Made by a program: the position numbers and the translations under genes
Part shown: positions 43,766-51,837 of the stretch, in pieces
How positions within the stretch are numbered: position 1 is the stretch's first letter
How the letters are laid out: each line of letters begins with the position of its first letter
Source of the DNA: Gardnerella vaginalis
Lineage (GTDB): Bacteria; Actinomycetota; Actinomycetes; Actinomycetales; Bifidobacteriaceae
Length of the DNA stretch: 64,000 nt
Direction: 5' to 3'
Assembly: GCA_946997215.1 (NCBI GenBank)
Contig: CAMPUL010000004.1
Location: 12,993-76,992, forward strand
The notes under the pieces: model-generated
Databases searched by the model: none
What the model saw: only the letters and a program-made list of their open reading frames with translations
Told to the model about the DNA's origin: nothing

Positions 43766-45469
43766 ATGAACAAGATAACTAAGCAATGCGTGGCTGCAAT
43801 CGCCTCGCTCGCGATGGCTGGCACGCTGTGCGTTGCTGGCGCCGTGGTTGCTGGCAGCTACGCTTGGGCTGATAGTGGGACTGCCTGCGATGCTTCTAAG
43901 GCACCATGGGATCAGACCAATAAGCAATGCGTTGGTTCCATCAAGATCACCCAGTATGAGGACAAGGGCGCAAATGCTAAAACCACCCCTCTTCCTGGCG
44001 CTAAGTTCAAGGTACAAAGAGTTACGAAGCTTTCTACCTCTGATGCCACAAGCACAGATCTCAAAGATTACAAGAATTGGGAAGCTCTTGCCACTAAGGT
44101 GAAATCTCTTAATGATAATCCTAATTCTGCAGGCATGGAATTTGATAGCAATGCTACGCAAGAAGGTACTACTGGTTCCACAGATCCAAATAAGGGCGTA
44201 GTTAAATTCAGCAATCTTCCTATTGGCCTTTATAAGGTAGAAGAAACCGAGGCTGCACCTGGTCACTCTAACGACGTTACACCGTTCTACATGACGATTC
44301 CAGAAATCACTCATGAAGCAAATAAGCCAGTGACCTATAGCTACGATGTAACTGCAAGCCCAAAGAACCAGAGCCTCGCTGGTAAGATTACGAAGACTCT
44401 TGTTCATGGAACAGATGAAACATCATTCGTGGGTTCTGGAGATACCATGACCTACAAGATTTCTGCTGCTATTACTAGTAACACCGCTACAGAACGTTCG
44501 AATTGGACTAAGGATGATCTGAAGGGATACACTGTATTCGATCAGGCTCCTGAGTATGCATTCACTATCTTTTGGGAAAAAAATGTTAAGTCTGTAAACT
44601 TAGTTTATACAAACAGCAATAAAGTGAAAACAACTACACCATTGACAGGTAAATATAGTGTAAGCTTCGAAGAAATTAAAGATGCTACTGGCATTAATAC
44701 TGTAGCACATCGTGTTAAAGTTTCTTTCGATGGAGTAAATGGTGGTTTAGATGATATTGCAAACGCAGCAAAAGTTGATACTGACGCAAAAGTTGAAATT
44801 GAGTTTGCGTTCGTGATTAATGATCCTATGGAAGTCTCTAAAACTAGTTTCACCAATAAGTCTGGTTTTATTCAGGGACAGGGCAAGAATAAGCCAGCTC
44901 CTACCCTAGAAGTTCCAGACGATAAAGGTTCAATGGTTACGTCCAATTACGGCTATTTGCAGGTGAACAAGTACGACGGTACCTTTAAATCAACTGATAA
45001 GAATACTGGTTCGGTTAAGCCTAAGCTCGCTGGCGCTAAGTTCAAGCTCTTCGCTAAGAAGGCTGACGCTGATAAGTGCGCTGCAGATACTTCTGCAAAT
45101 GAATGCAAAAACGCTTCAAAGGTTGGCGAACTCACCACTAATGAGAATGGTATGTTTGAAAAACCGGTAAAGGTTGTTATTGATAGTGCAGATCATCCGT
45201 TCTACATTGTTGAGACTGAAGCTCCAGCTAATTATGAGCGTGATCATCAGGCTCATGCAGTAACTGTTGCTGTAAGTTCAACATCAAAAGCCCCTACAGT
45301 TGTTGGCATTGCTAACTTGCCAACCAAGGATAATGTTTCTTGGTTCAAGCTTCCAAAGACTGGTGCTGCAGGCGTGATTATCTTTGCGTTGGCTGGCGTG
45401 TGCTTGGTGTGTTTCGGCATCTTCGTCTTCATGCGCAACCGCAAGAAAGATGAAGAGCAGGCTGCGTGA
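43766..45469 (+). CDS. SpaA-type backbone pilin with LPKTG sorting signal
   Basis: 567 residues. Signal peptide MNKITKQCVAAIASLAMAGT... with cleavage likely after AWA. The N-terminal domain has KITQYEDKG and PLPGAKFKVQRV, CnaB-like folds follow, and the E-box-like segment FYIVETEAPANYERD lies near the end. TASPKNQ (end of the first domain) looks like a degenerate pilin motif whose Lys would accept the next subunit. LPKTG is at 529-533, then a membrane helix and a RNRKKDEE tail. ACAAGGAG precedes the ATG at 43766; the upstream open frame lacks a start signal. Middle gene of adhesin-pilin-sortase. Confidence 0.9.
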   Translation: MNKITKQCVAAIASLAMAGTLCVAGAVVAGSYAWADSGTACDASKAPWDQTNKQCVGSIKITQYEDKGANAKTTPLPGAKFKVQRVTKLSTSDATSTDLKDYKNWEALATKVKSLNDNPNSAGMEFDSNATQEGTTGSTDPNKGVVKFSNLPIGLYKVEETEAAPGHSNDVTPFYMTIPEITHEANKPVTYSYDVTASPKNQSLAGKITKTLVHGTDETSFVGSGDTMTYKISAAITSNTATERSNWTKDDLKGYTVFDQAPEYAFTIFWEKNVKSVNLVYTNSNKVKTTTPLTGKYSVSFEEIKDATGINTVAHRVKVSFDGVNGGLDDIANAAKVDTDAKVEIEFAFVINDPMEVSKTSFTNKSGFIQGQGKNKPAPTLEVPDDKGSMVTSNYGYLQVNKYDGTFKSTDKNTGSVKPKLAGAKFKLFAKKADADKCAADTSANECKNASKVGELTTNENGMFEKPVKVVIDSADHPFYIVETEAPANYERDHQAHAVTVAVSSTSKAPTVVGIANLPTKDNVSWFKLPKTGAAGVIIFALAGVCLVCFGIFVFMRNRKKDEEQAA

Positions 45470-45500
45470 TTTGCTTACTTTAATCAGCAAATCATAAGTG

Positions 45501-45593
45501 ATTGAGTCTATAAAGATTAAATCTATAAACGATTGAGTCTGTAACGATTGAGTCTGCATAAATTGAGTCTAGGAGCAAAATCCTAGACTCAAT
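45501..45593 (+). terminator. ATTGAGTCT direct repeats ending in a perfect 13-bp hairpin
   Basis: ATTGAGTCT occurs at 45501, 45532, 45547 and 45562 and, inverted, at 45585. The last direct copy and the inverted copy form ATTGAGTCTAGGA / TCCTAGACTCAAT around GCAAAA. There is no T tract, so it may attenuate or protect the pilin transcript rather than end it fully. Confidence 0.5.
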
Positions 45594-45633
45594 CCTATGT
45601 AGCCTGTTTGAGCTACAAAATCTGAAAAATCGC

Positions 45634-45741
45634 TCGCGCGTTACGCTTTGAGCGCGAAAGCAGGTCGTCGCGCCTGCTCTTATTCCTTTTTATCCCGCGT
45701 TTGTTCCCTTTTTGGTCGATTTGGGGAACAAAATCGGGAAT
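45634..45741. repeat. Reverse family A fragment and a family D hairpin
   Basis: TACGCTTTGAGCGCGAAAGC and AGGTCGTCGCGC (reverse start module, 45634-45673), then family D (GCGTTTGTTCCC and GGGGAACAAAATCGGGAA, 45690-45741), in the pilin-sortase gap. Confidence 0.75.
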
Positions 45742-45774
45742 TACTTCATTAAATAGCTTGAGCTTGGAGGAGTT

Positions 45775-46947
45775 ATGAAGCTAGCCGATATTAGCAATTT
45801 GTGCCGCTCATTGATTGCGCGCGCTGTTGCTAAATTGTTTAAGAATAAGGCGAAGCGTACCTCCAGTGCGGCTGGCGCAAGCAGGGTGGCTGGTGTTAGC
45901 GATGTGGCTGGCGCAAGTGGTGTGGCTGCGGATAAGTCGCCAGCAACCGAAGAGCAAACTCCACGATCCAACTCAAGCCAAAAAATAAACCAAAATACAC
46001 TTAAAACTAAACAAACAACTAAAAAAATAACTAAAAAGAAAAGTACACTGATGCGCATTCTAGAGCCGATTGCGCTGGTTCTTGCGGGAATTCTGTGCTT
46101 TAGTTACCCTGTGTGCTCAACGCTGTGGAACAATCACGTTTCTAAGGAGATTTCCACTGCGTACGATAAGTACAACCACGACCAGGCTGGCGATGTGCGC
46201 CGCGCACACATTCGCGCTGCGAAGCGCTATAATGCAACGCGCAAGGATATGCTCACGCGCGATCCGTACGGCGGCGACGGTCAGGAAAGCATAACTAACA
46301 CGCCTGCGTACAAGCGCTACCTTAAAACGCTTGAGGAGCCGATGGGCATTATTGGCATCGTAAAAATTCCGAAGATTGGCGTGAAGTTGCCGATTTATCA
46401 CGGTAGTTCGCAGGAAGTTTTGGCGCATGGCGCGGGGCATTTGTATGGCACAGATTTGCCAGTTGGGGGTAAGAATCGTCATGCGGTGGTGACGGCGCAT
46501 ACTGGTTTGGCGAATGCAACAATGTTTGATGATTTGGTGAATTTGAAGAAGGGTGACTATTTTTACTTTGACGTGCAGGGGGAGACCTTGCGATACAAGG
46601 TGTTTCGTATAAACGTAGTGGATCCGCACGATATAAGCCTTCTTCAGCGCGAGAAGGGGCGCGATTTGGCGACGCTGCTTACGTGCACGCCGTATGGTGT
46701 GAACTCGCACAGGCTGCTTGTGACTGGCTACCGCGTGCTGCCAGATCCTGTTGCGGCGCCAGAGGACAAGTTGCAATGGCCGCTTTGGATGACGCTGTTT
46801 GTTATAGCGGTGATATTCTCGGCTGCGATTCTTTCCATGATGATTACGGCGGCGGCTGGTAAGAAGCGGCGCAAGTGGGATATTCGCGGCAAGCACATAT
46901 TGCGCGACGACCTGCCTTTTCGCTTCGAGCGTAGCGCGAAAAGGTAA
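45775..46947 (+). CDS. Class C (pilus) sortase
   Basis: Transpeptidase that polymerises the pilin of the preceding gene. A membrane anchor lies near residues 98-118. The catalytic domain has GIVKIPKIGVKLPIYHG, TAHTGLANATMFDDL (catalytic His), TLLTCTPYGVNSHRLLVTG (Cys and Arg), and a second hydrophobic segment near residue 345-365. The N-terminal 85 residues are a linker with VAGASDVAGA-type repeats and a KSPAT micro-repeat (45937-45949). The last 14 residues, RDDLPFRFERSAKR, are a translation of the family A start module, which also supplies the stop. GGAGGAG precedes the ATG. Confidence 0.93.
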   Translation: MKLADISNLCRSLIARAVAKLFKNKAKRTSSAAGASRVAGVSDVAGASGVAADKSPATEEQTPRSNSSQKINQNTLKTKQTTKKITKKKSTLMRILEPIALVLAGILCFSYPVCSTLWNNHVSKEISTAYDKYNHDQAGDVRRAHIRAAKRYNATRKDMLTRDPYGGDGQESITNTPAYKRYLKTLEEPMGIIGIVKIPKIGVKLPIYHGSSQEVLAHGAGHLYGTDLPVGGKNRHAVVTAHTGLANATMFDDLVNLKKGDYFYFDVQGETLRYKVFRINVVDPHDISLLQREKGRDLATLLTCTPYGVNSHRLLVTGYRVLPDPVAAPEDKLQWPLWMTLFVIAVIFSAAILSMMITAAAGKKRRKWDIRGKHILRDDLPFRFERSAKR

Positions 46948-47036
46948 TTCGGAGCGCTGAGCTTGCTTAAGGTTGAAAGCACGGTGTGCTTTCAACGCAA
47001 GCGAAGACGTTCGCGCGCTGTAACGCGCGAACGATG
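46902..47036 (+). repeat. Family A composite repeat overlapping the sortase 3' end
   Basis: Start module GCGCGACGACCTGCCTTTTC, core GAAAGCACGGTGTGCTTTC (46975-46993), outer stem GAGCTTGC/GCAAGCGA, terminal hairpin in the CTGTAA form (GTTCGCGCG / CGCGCGAAC). Confidence 0.85.
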
Positions 47037-47112
47037 CGTGGCGAGATTAAACTGCGCTAGCGCTATTTCCCGAGTTTGTAGCTTTTGAGTTGCAGAATGT
47101 GAACAAAGCAAC

Positions 47113-47172
47113 TGAGCTCTTGTCCAAAATGAACAAGAGCTCAATGAAATCACGTGTAGGAGCAACCTACAC
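47113..47172 (+). other. Two adjacent hairpins upstream of the Abi-like gene
   Basis: TGAGCTCTTGT / ACAAGAGCTCA (47113-47143, 11-bp perfect stem) and GTGTAGG / CCTACAC (47154-47172). No T tract follows either. They may be a terminator for the repeat-side transcript or an element in the leader of the following gene. Confidence 0.5.
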
Positions 47173-47288
47173 AGGTGTGTCAATTCTATCACACTCCATA
47201 ACTATTTGTATTTTTGCAATCATTTTGCGCAACTCATTTTGTGATTGTATTTCTGCGTTAAATATCAAACTAGATGTACAATGTCTTA

Positions 47289-48027
47289 ATGGCTGTTAAT
47301 ACATCTTTTATATCTCTTCAAGAAGCGCAACAATTCTGCGGCGTTGCACGATTTGAACGTTATATGCGCGATGCGAATAATGATGTGAGCACAGCCATGC
47401 TTATATGCAAATCAAATCATGAATTAGCAGGAATATTACACGAGCAGATTGGATACGTGGAAATATGCGTGCGTAATTCAATTGATTTAGAGCTTCGCAA
47501 ACTTGCATTGCAAGAAAAGCAAAATGAAGCATGGACTAATCCTCTATATACGCCAGATTTAGTTAAAGACTTAATAAAAAATCAAATCAATGAAGCAAAA
47601 AAAATCGCAGTTCGCGCTCATGCTGGTAGCAGTGTAACTCATGATGACATTTTATCTAAACTCATGTGGGGGAACGTGGGTAAAACTTATTGGATCTTCT
47701 GAAACAACAAAAAACAATCTCATACAGCAAAAACTTTGGCAAATATCTATATGTAACGCATTTCCATTTGTGAATGATTCCAAGAGCAATAAAAAATATG
47801 ATGAGGATAGGAAGACAATAGCAAAAAATCTTATTTATATTAAAGAGATTAGGAATAAAGCAGCTCATTTTGATAATCTATACAACATAGCTAAAGGAAA
47901 GAGAAATCTTACAAACGCATTATTTACGCTACTTCATTCAGTTAATAAATCATTTACGAATGGCTGGATTGATTCTGCGAAAATACGTAAAGCTGCTAAT
48001 AAGTATTTAGAACTAATAGATGGTTGA
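47289..48027 (+). pseudogene. Abi-like HEPN-type abortive infection protein, broken by a +1 frameshift
   Basis: Two overlapping frames together give one protein of about 245 residues. The first (47289-47702) runs FISLQEAQQFCGVARFERYM to ILSKLMWGNVG and then stops. The second, from about 47668, reads WVKLIGSSETTKNN and goes on to EIRNKAAHFDNLY and LELIDG. The switch point is the run of five G at 47668-47672; removing one G gives LMWGTWVKLIGSS. IRNKAAH is the Rx4H motif of HEPN ribonucleases found in Abi proteins. ATG at 47289. If the G run slips in vivo the gene could be phase variable. Confidence 0.7.
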
Positions 48028-48220
48028 GTAAAACTTCCCGCTTTTTGTTGTTGATTTTGCCGTTTTGAGCTACAAAACGCGCGCGGACTATTCACACAAT
48101 TTGGAATATTGGCTTTGCGTTAATCGTTGTTACGAACGCTTTTCGCTGAATTTCCGCATCTTCGTCCGCTAACGGCTGAGTTACGTAACTTTTGTTAACT
48201 AGGTCGATTTTTCTGCCCAA

Positions 48221-48523
48221 TCAATCGGCGAGTGATCGCATTAGCTCTTGTTTGCGCACAATTCGCGAGGTTTCGCGTTCTAAGTTCGATTCGTCTTGCA
48301 GTTCGTATATAAAATCTACGTCTGAGTTGCGATTGGCGGTTCCTTGCGCAACCGATCCGAATAGATACAGTGATTTTACGCCGAGTTTGCGTGCGATTGG
48401 AGCACAAAGTTTTTGCACGACTAACGGGGTTAGAGTAGGAGGGTAGGCCAGCTTTGTGCTTTTTGAGATTTCTGCATATTTCGCAGATTTCGCTGGATTT
48501 GCAACTGTTGCATTAATTGCCAT
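48221..48523 (-). CDS. MNT-type nucleotidyltransferase domain protein
   Basis: 100 residues with the minimal nucleotidyltransferase signature LYLFGSVAQGTANRNSDVDF (GS...G, then DxD). GGAGGG precedes the ATG at good spacing. Such proteins are often antitoxins that AMPylate HEPN toxins. The HEPN gene here lies next to it but convergent, not in an operon. The N-terminal 25 residues are Ala/Lys/Ser-rich; the C-terminus ends soon after the core domain and may be shortened. Confidence 0.8.
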   Translation of the reverse strand: MAINATVANPAKSAKYAEISKSTKLAYPPTLTPLVVQKLCAPIARKLGVKSLYLFGSVAQGTANRNSDVDFIYELQDESNLERETSRIVRKQELMRSLAD

Positions 48524-48593
48524 TTTTCCCTCCTTGTGCGCAAATAATTGTTAATTTTGACTTGATGATACCTATATATAAGTTTATACGTTT

Positions 48594-48668
48594 GCGCGAC
48601 GACCTACCTTCGCGCTCAAAGCGTAGCGCGCTGTAACGCGCGAACGACACGACCTGCCTTTTCGCGCG
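48594..48668 (+). repeat. Short family A copy without central core
   Basis: GCGCGACGACCTACCTTCGC, then directly AGCGCGCTGTAACGCGCGAA and a second start fragment GACACGACCTGCCTTTTCGC. Confidence 0.75.
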
Positions 48669-48721
48669 TATTCTCAGGCGATTATCAGACTTATAACAAA
48701 ATTGCGAGTAAAATAAAAAAC

Positions 48722-49528
48722 GTGATACTTGATCGTCATAATCGTTTAAATTTGGCTGAACTTTACGCAAGCTTGCAAGGGGCTTGCGATGGTGGGGCGC
48801 CAGACGCCTCTGCGGAAAAATCGCAAGCAACCGCCGACGAAAAGTCCGCGCAAAAATCACCTATAAAAAGCGAAACGCCGCATCTTCCGCCCGAGCAAAT
48901 GGACGAATTTGTAAACATGATGCAAGTTTACGAAGGTGCGATGTACGAAATTAGCACGAAGCTGGAGATTTTGGACGGCGAGTTTCAAGTGCGATTTTCG
49001 CACAACCCCGTGCATCATATGGAGCGGCGACTAAAATCCGTGCACTCGATTTTTGAGAAGCTGCGCCGCAGAAACCTAAGCATATCAACGCGTTCGATTC
49101 GCGACAATCTCTTCGACGTGGCTGGAATCCGCGTGATTTGCAACTATCGCGACGACGTGTACGCGGTTGCGCAATACCTTTCCAAGCAAACGGATATTCA
49201 GGTGCTGCAGGTTAAGGATTACATTAAAAACCCAAAGCCGAATGGGTATCGAAGTTTGCATGTGATTTACGCTGTGCCAGTGTTTTTGTCGTCGGGCGCG
49301 CATTACACGCCTGTTGAGGTGCAATTCCGCACAATTGCAATGGATTATTGGGCGAGCTTGGAGCATGCGTTGCGTTATAAGGCTGATTTGCCGGACGCAA
49401 AGTTGGCGGAGCATTCCAAGACTCTGCTTGAGTGTGCGCAGAATTTGCAGGCAATTGAGGCGCAAATGCAGGGGATTCATCGCGATATTAATGGTGCGCC
49501 GCGCGTGGAGGATGCGCCTGAGTCGTAA
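48722..49528 (+). CDS. Small alarmone synthetase (RelA/SpoT domain, RelQ/RelP-like)
   Basis: Makes (p)ppGpp from GTP/GDP and ATP. 268 residues with a single RelA/SpoT synthetase domain and no HD hydrolase or TGS: RRLKSVHSIFEKLRRRN, FDVAGIRVICNYRDDVY, PNGYRSLHVIY and VEVQFRTIAMDYWASLEHAL. GTG start, 7 bp after TAAAAT and without a ribosome binding site, so probably leaderless. An N-terminal insert has SQATADEKSAQKSPIKS, the SQAT form of the micro-repeat. Confidence 0.9.
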   Translation: MILDRHNRLNLAELYASLQGACDGGAPDASAEKSQATADEKSAQKSPIKSETPHLPPEQMDEFVNMMQVYEGAMYEISTKLEILDGEFQVRFSHNPVHHMERRLKSVHSIFEKLRRRNLSISTRSIRDNLFDVAGIRVICNYRDDVYAVAQYLSKQTDIQVLQVKDYIKNPKPNGYRSLHVIYAVPVFLSSGAHYTPVEVQFRTIAMDYWASLEHALRYKADLPDAKLAEHSKTLLECAQNLQAIEAQMQGIHRDINGAPRVEDAPES

Positions 49529-49534
49529 CAAGCT

Positions 49535-49762
49535 AATGCGCGACGACCTGCCTTTTCGCTTAGAGCGTAGCGCGAATCGACTTGCATGAGCGCTTAAAGC
49601 GTAGCGCGCGAATGCACTTCGATTCGCTGAGCCGCTCAAAACAGAAGCACTGCTTCTGTGCGGCGAAGACGTTAGCGCGCTTAGACCGCGCTAACGATTT
49701 TCCAATTCGGAGCGCTGAGCCGCTTAAACGTAAAGTCCAGTGGACTTTACGTGCGGCGACTT
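49535..49762 (+). repeat. Family A composite repeat, two cores
   Basis: Contains CAGAAGCACTGCTTCTG (49642-49658) with outer stem GAGCCGC/GCGGCGA, the terminal hairpin, then a second unit AATTCGGAGCGCTGAGCCGC with core AAAGTCCAGTGGACTTT (49732-49748). Confidence 0.85.
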
Positions 49763-49845
49763 ACATCTCCGCTTTTTGTAGCACGACACGCATAGTCGTA
49801 CAAATGTACTATAATTAGATATTTAATAAGGATTTAGGAGGATTT

Positions 49846-50607
49846 ATGGGAGATTTTGGAAATTTTAATGGCAATTATGCTGGCGATTTTGCGCAAAACC
49901 CAACAATCGTTGACGCGCAGGCTACTTATGTGCGCGAGCACGCTGAGCGAGTGAGTGTGCGTCGAGTTTACGCAGAGATGACCGTTGGATTAATCGTCAC
50001 AACGCTTGTGGCAATGTTTACGCAAAGTACGGGTGCGCTTTACTCTTACTTGTATGCTACGGGTAGGTTTGGTTTCTTCGGCATTATTATTGCGCAAGTA
50101 GTGCTTGCTGTTGTGCTTGGAATGCGCGTTATGAAAATGAGTGTTGTGGCAGCTCGCGCACTTTTCTATGCATATGCTGCACTTACAGGCTTTACACTTA
50201 GCACGATTTTTACTGTGTTTAGCCTAGGCTCTATTGCAATGGTTTTGGCTTTAACTGCTGGATTCTTCCTGTGCCTTACAATGCTTGCGCTTACCACAAA
50301 AGTGAATATGCTTAAGGCTGGCCCGATTCTTATGGTGGCTTTGTTGGTGCTGTGCGTGAGCCAGGTAATTCTTATGTTTGTTGCTCCAAGCGCTGGAACA
50401 ATGCGACTTATTGCTGCGATTGCTGTGTTGATCTTTGCAGGTCTTACGGCTTACGATGCGCAGAAGACTCGTGCGATTTTTGAAGCTTATGCTAATCAGC
50501 CAGAAATGATTAAGCGCGTTTCGATTATTTGCGCGTTTAATCTTTATTTGGACTTCATCAACATGTTTGTATACTTGCTAGAGTTACTGGGGAATAGACG
50601 CGACTAG
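49846..50607 (+). CDS. Bax inhibitor-1 (YccA/BI-1) family membrane protein
   Basis: 253 residues, about seven membrane segments from residue 50 on. Family features: VRRVYAEMTVGLIVTTL near the first segment, AYAALTGFTLSTIF, and the C-terminal pair GLTAYDAQKTR and LYLDFINMFVYLLELLG. In other bacteria these proteins act as pH-sensitive calcium leak channels or FtsH-linked factors; which applies here is unknown. AGGAGG lies before the ATG. Confidence 0.9.
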   Translation: MGDFGNFNGNYAGDFAQNPTIVDAQATYVREHAERVSVRRVYAEMTVGLIVTTLVAMFTQSTGALYSYLYATGRFGFFGIIIAQVVLAVVLGMRVMKMSVVAARALFYAYAALTGFTLSTIFTVFSLGSIAMVLALTAGFFLCLTMLALTTKVNMLKAGPILMVALLVLCVSQVILMFVAPSAGTMRLIAAIAVLIFAGLTAYDAQKTRAIFEAYANQPEMIKRVSIICAFNLYLDFINMFVYLLELLGNRRD

Positions 50608-50693
50608 GTGCGGAGCCTGCGCGTTTTTCCTAGGGATTATGGTAAAATATACGCTTGTGTGCTTTGCGTGCTTATAGTGTGACTAGCGCACAT

Positions 50694-50778
50694 GGATGGG
50701 TGTCCGAGTGGTCTAAGGAGACGGTCTTGAAAACCGTTGTAGGGAAACCTACCGCGAGTTCGAATCTCGCCTCATCCG
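50694..50778 (+). tRNA. tRNA-Ser (UGA)
   Basis: Acceptor stem GGATGGG / CTCATCC with discriminator G, anticodon stem ACGGT / ACCGT with loop CTTGAAA (anticodon TGA), a long variable arm typical of Ser, and a T arm with GAGTTCGAATCTC. 85 bases; CCA is not encoded. A toxin-antitoxin pair begins 73 bp downstream. Confidence 0.95.
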
Positions 50779-50851
50779 CTTTTAGAATTCTATTAAAAGT
50801 TAAGTGTTAGCGACTTTTTACATACTTGTATATGTTGAAAGGAGATTGAAC

Positions 50852-51364
50852 ATGAAAGCATTAGATATAGCAGCAATCTTCATTGAAAAGCATGGCAAGA
50901 CGTTAACATTAACCAATCTCGCTTTAAACAAGCTCGTATATTTTGCGCAAGTTGAGGCTTTACGTAATAATCCTAGTCAACCTTTATTCACTGATGAGAT
51001 TCAAGCGTGGGAATATGGTCCTGTAGAACCTAGTGTATATAACGCGTTTAAGCAATTTGGTCGCAATCGCATTACTCATGCGCCTAATCATGAAACAAGT
51101 CAGTATGCTTCGCAGATTGTAGAGTCTGTTGTTGAAAAATATGGTTGGATGAGTGCGTTCGATTTAGTAAACTATGCGCATCGCCTTGGTGGTGCATGGC
51201 ATAACGTATACGATTCTGAACAGAAAAAACCGATTTTAGTTAACGATATTCTTCAGTCATCTGATATAGCTTCGTATCCTACTATGCAAAATACATTTAT
51301 CAGTGCTGTAGATGCTGTGAAAAAACAGTATCCTAATACTTTACGTATTCTTGGTGATGCATGA
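50852..51364 (+). CDS. Panacea/SocA-like (DUF4065) antitoxin
   Basis: 170 residues. MKALDIAAIFIEKHGKTLTL, then NLALNKLVYFAQVEAL, EIQAWEYGPVEPSVYNAFKQ and FDLVNYAHRLGGAWHNVYD are the DUF4065 pattern, recently recognised as a widespread antitoxin (Panacea) fold. GAAAGGAG precedes the ATG at 50852. Its TGA overlaps the ATG of the following Doc-like gene (ATGA), which indicates a two-gene toxin-antitoxin operon. Confidence 0.88.
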   Translation: MKALDIAAIFIEKHGKTLTLTNLALNKLVYFAQVEALRNNPSQPLFTDEIQAWEYGPVEPSVYNAFKQFGRNRITHAPNHETSQYASQIVESVVEKYGWMSAFDLVNYAHRLGGAWHNVYDSEQKKPILVNDILQSSDIASYPTMQNTFISAVDAVKKQYPNTLRILGDA

Positions 51365-51813
51365 GCAAGTATGATACTCTCGTTTGGAATGATGAGCAGA
51401 TTATTGCTTTTGCTGGAATAGTGTGTTCTGTTCAGCGAGATATTGTTGACAATGGTCAAGGACTTTCTACTACTAAGCAAGAAGTTCAGGGTAGTGTTGA
51501 AAGTGTTTTGTATTCTACATTTGCGATCATTTTCGATAAATCTCCAGCTGAGCGATATGATTATACGGATATTTTTGACCAGATTGCAGATTTTGCTACT
51601 CATCTATCTAAAGATCACATTTTTCCTGATGCTAATAAGCGTACAACGGTGTTAACTTGTGTGGCTTTGCTTAGGAATAATGGAATTGTGCTTGATATTG
51701 AGGACAGCCTAAACCCATTCGATAATGTGTTATATCAGTGGATTCAAAGTGTTGTTGAAGGCAAGATTGATCGTTCTATCTTGGCTGAACAATTACGATC
51801 ACGTGCATTGTAG
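51361..51813 (+). CDS. Doc-type Fic toxin
   Basis: 150 residues. The Fic/Doc active site reads HIFPDANKRT (residues 86-95), matching the Doc form HxFxDANKRT rather than the AMPylating HPFxxGNGR. Doc proteins phosphorylate EF-Tu, so the same target is likely but is inferred. Helices before and after (VESVLYSTFAIIF, QIADFATHLSKD, KRTTVLTCVALL) fit the fold. Start ATG overlaps the Panacea stop. All core active-site residues are present. Confidence 0.9.
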   Translation: MSKYDTLVWNDEQIIAFAGIVCSVQRDIVDNGQGLSTTKQEVQGSVESVLYSTFAIIFDKSPAERYDYTDIFDQIADFATHLSKDHIFPDANKRTTVLTCVALLRNNGIVLDIEDSLNPFDNVLYQWIQSVVEGKIDRSILAEQLRSRAL

Positions 51814-51837
51814 CTATACTTATGTGTTGTCGTGTTT

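Noticed and set aside
46897..46947. RDDLPFRxERSA as a conserved small-protein or domain motif
   Set aside because: It is the translation of the family A start module, and the same peptide appears wherever a frame runs into that repeat.
50694..50778. tRNA-Ser as a prophage or island attachment site
   Set aside because: No integrase lies nearby and I could find no direct repeat of the tRNA 3' end downstream of the Panacea-Doc pair.
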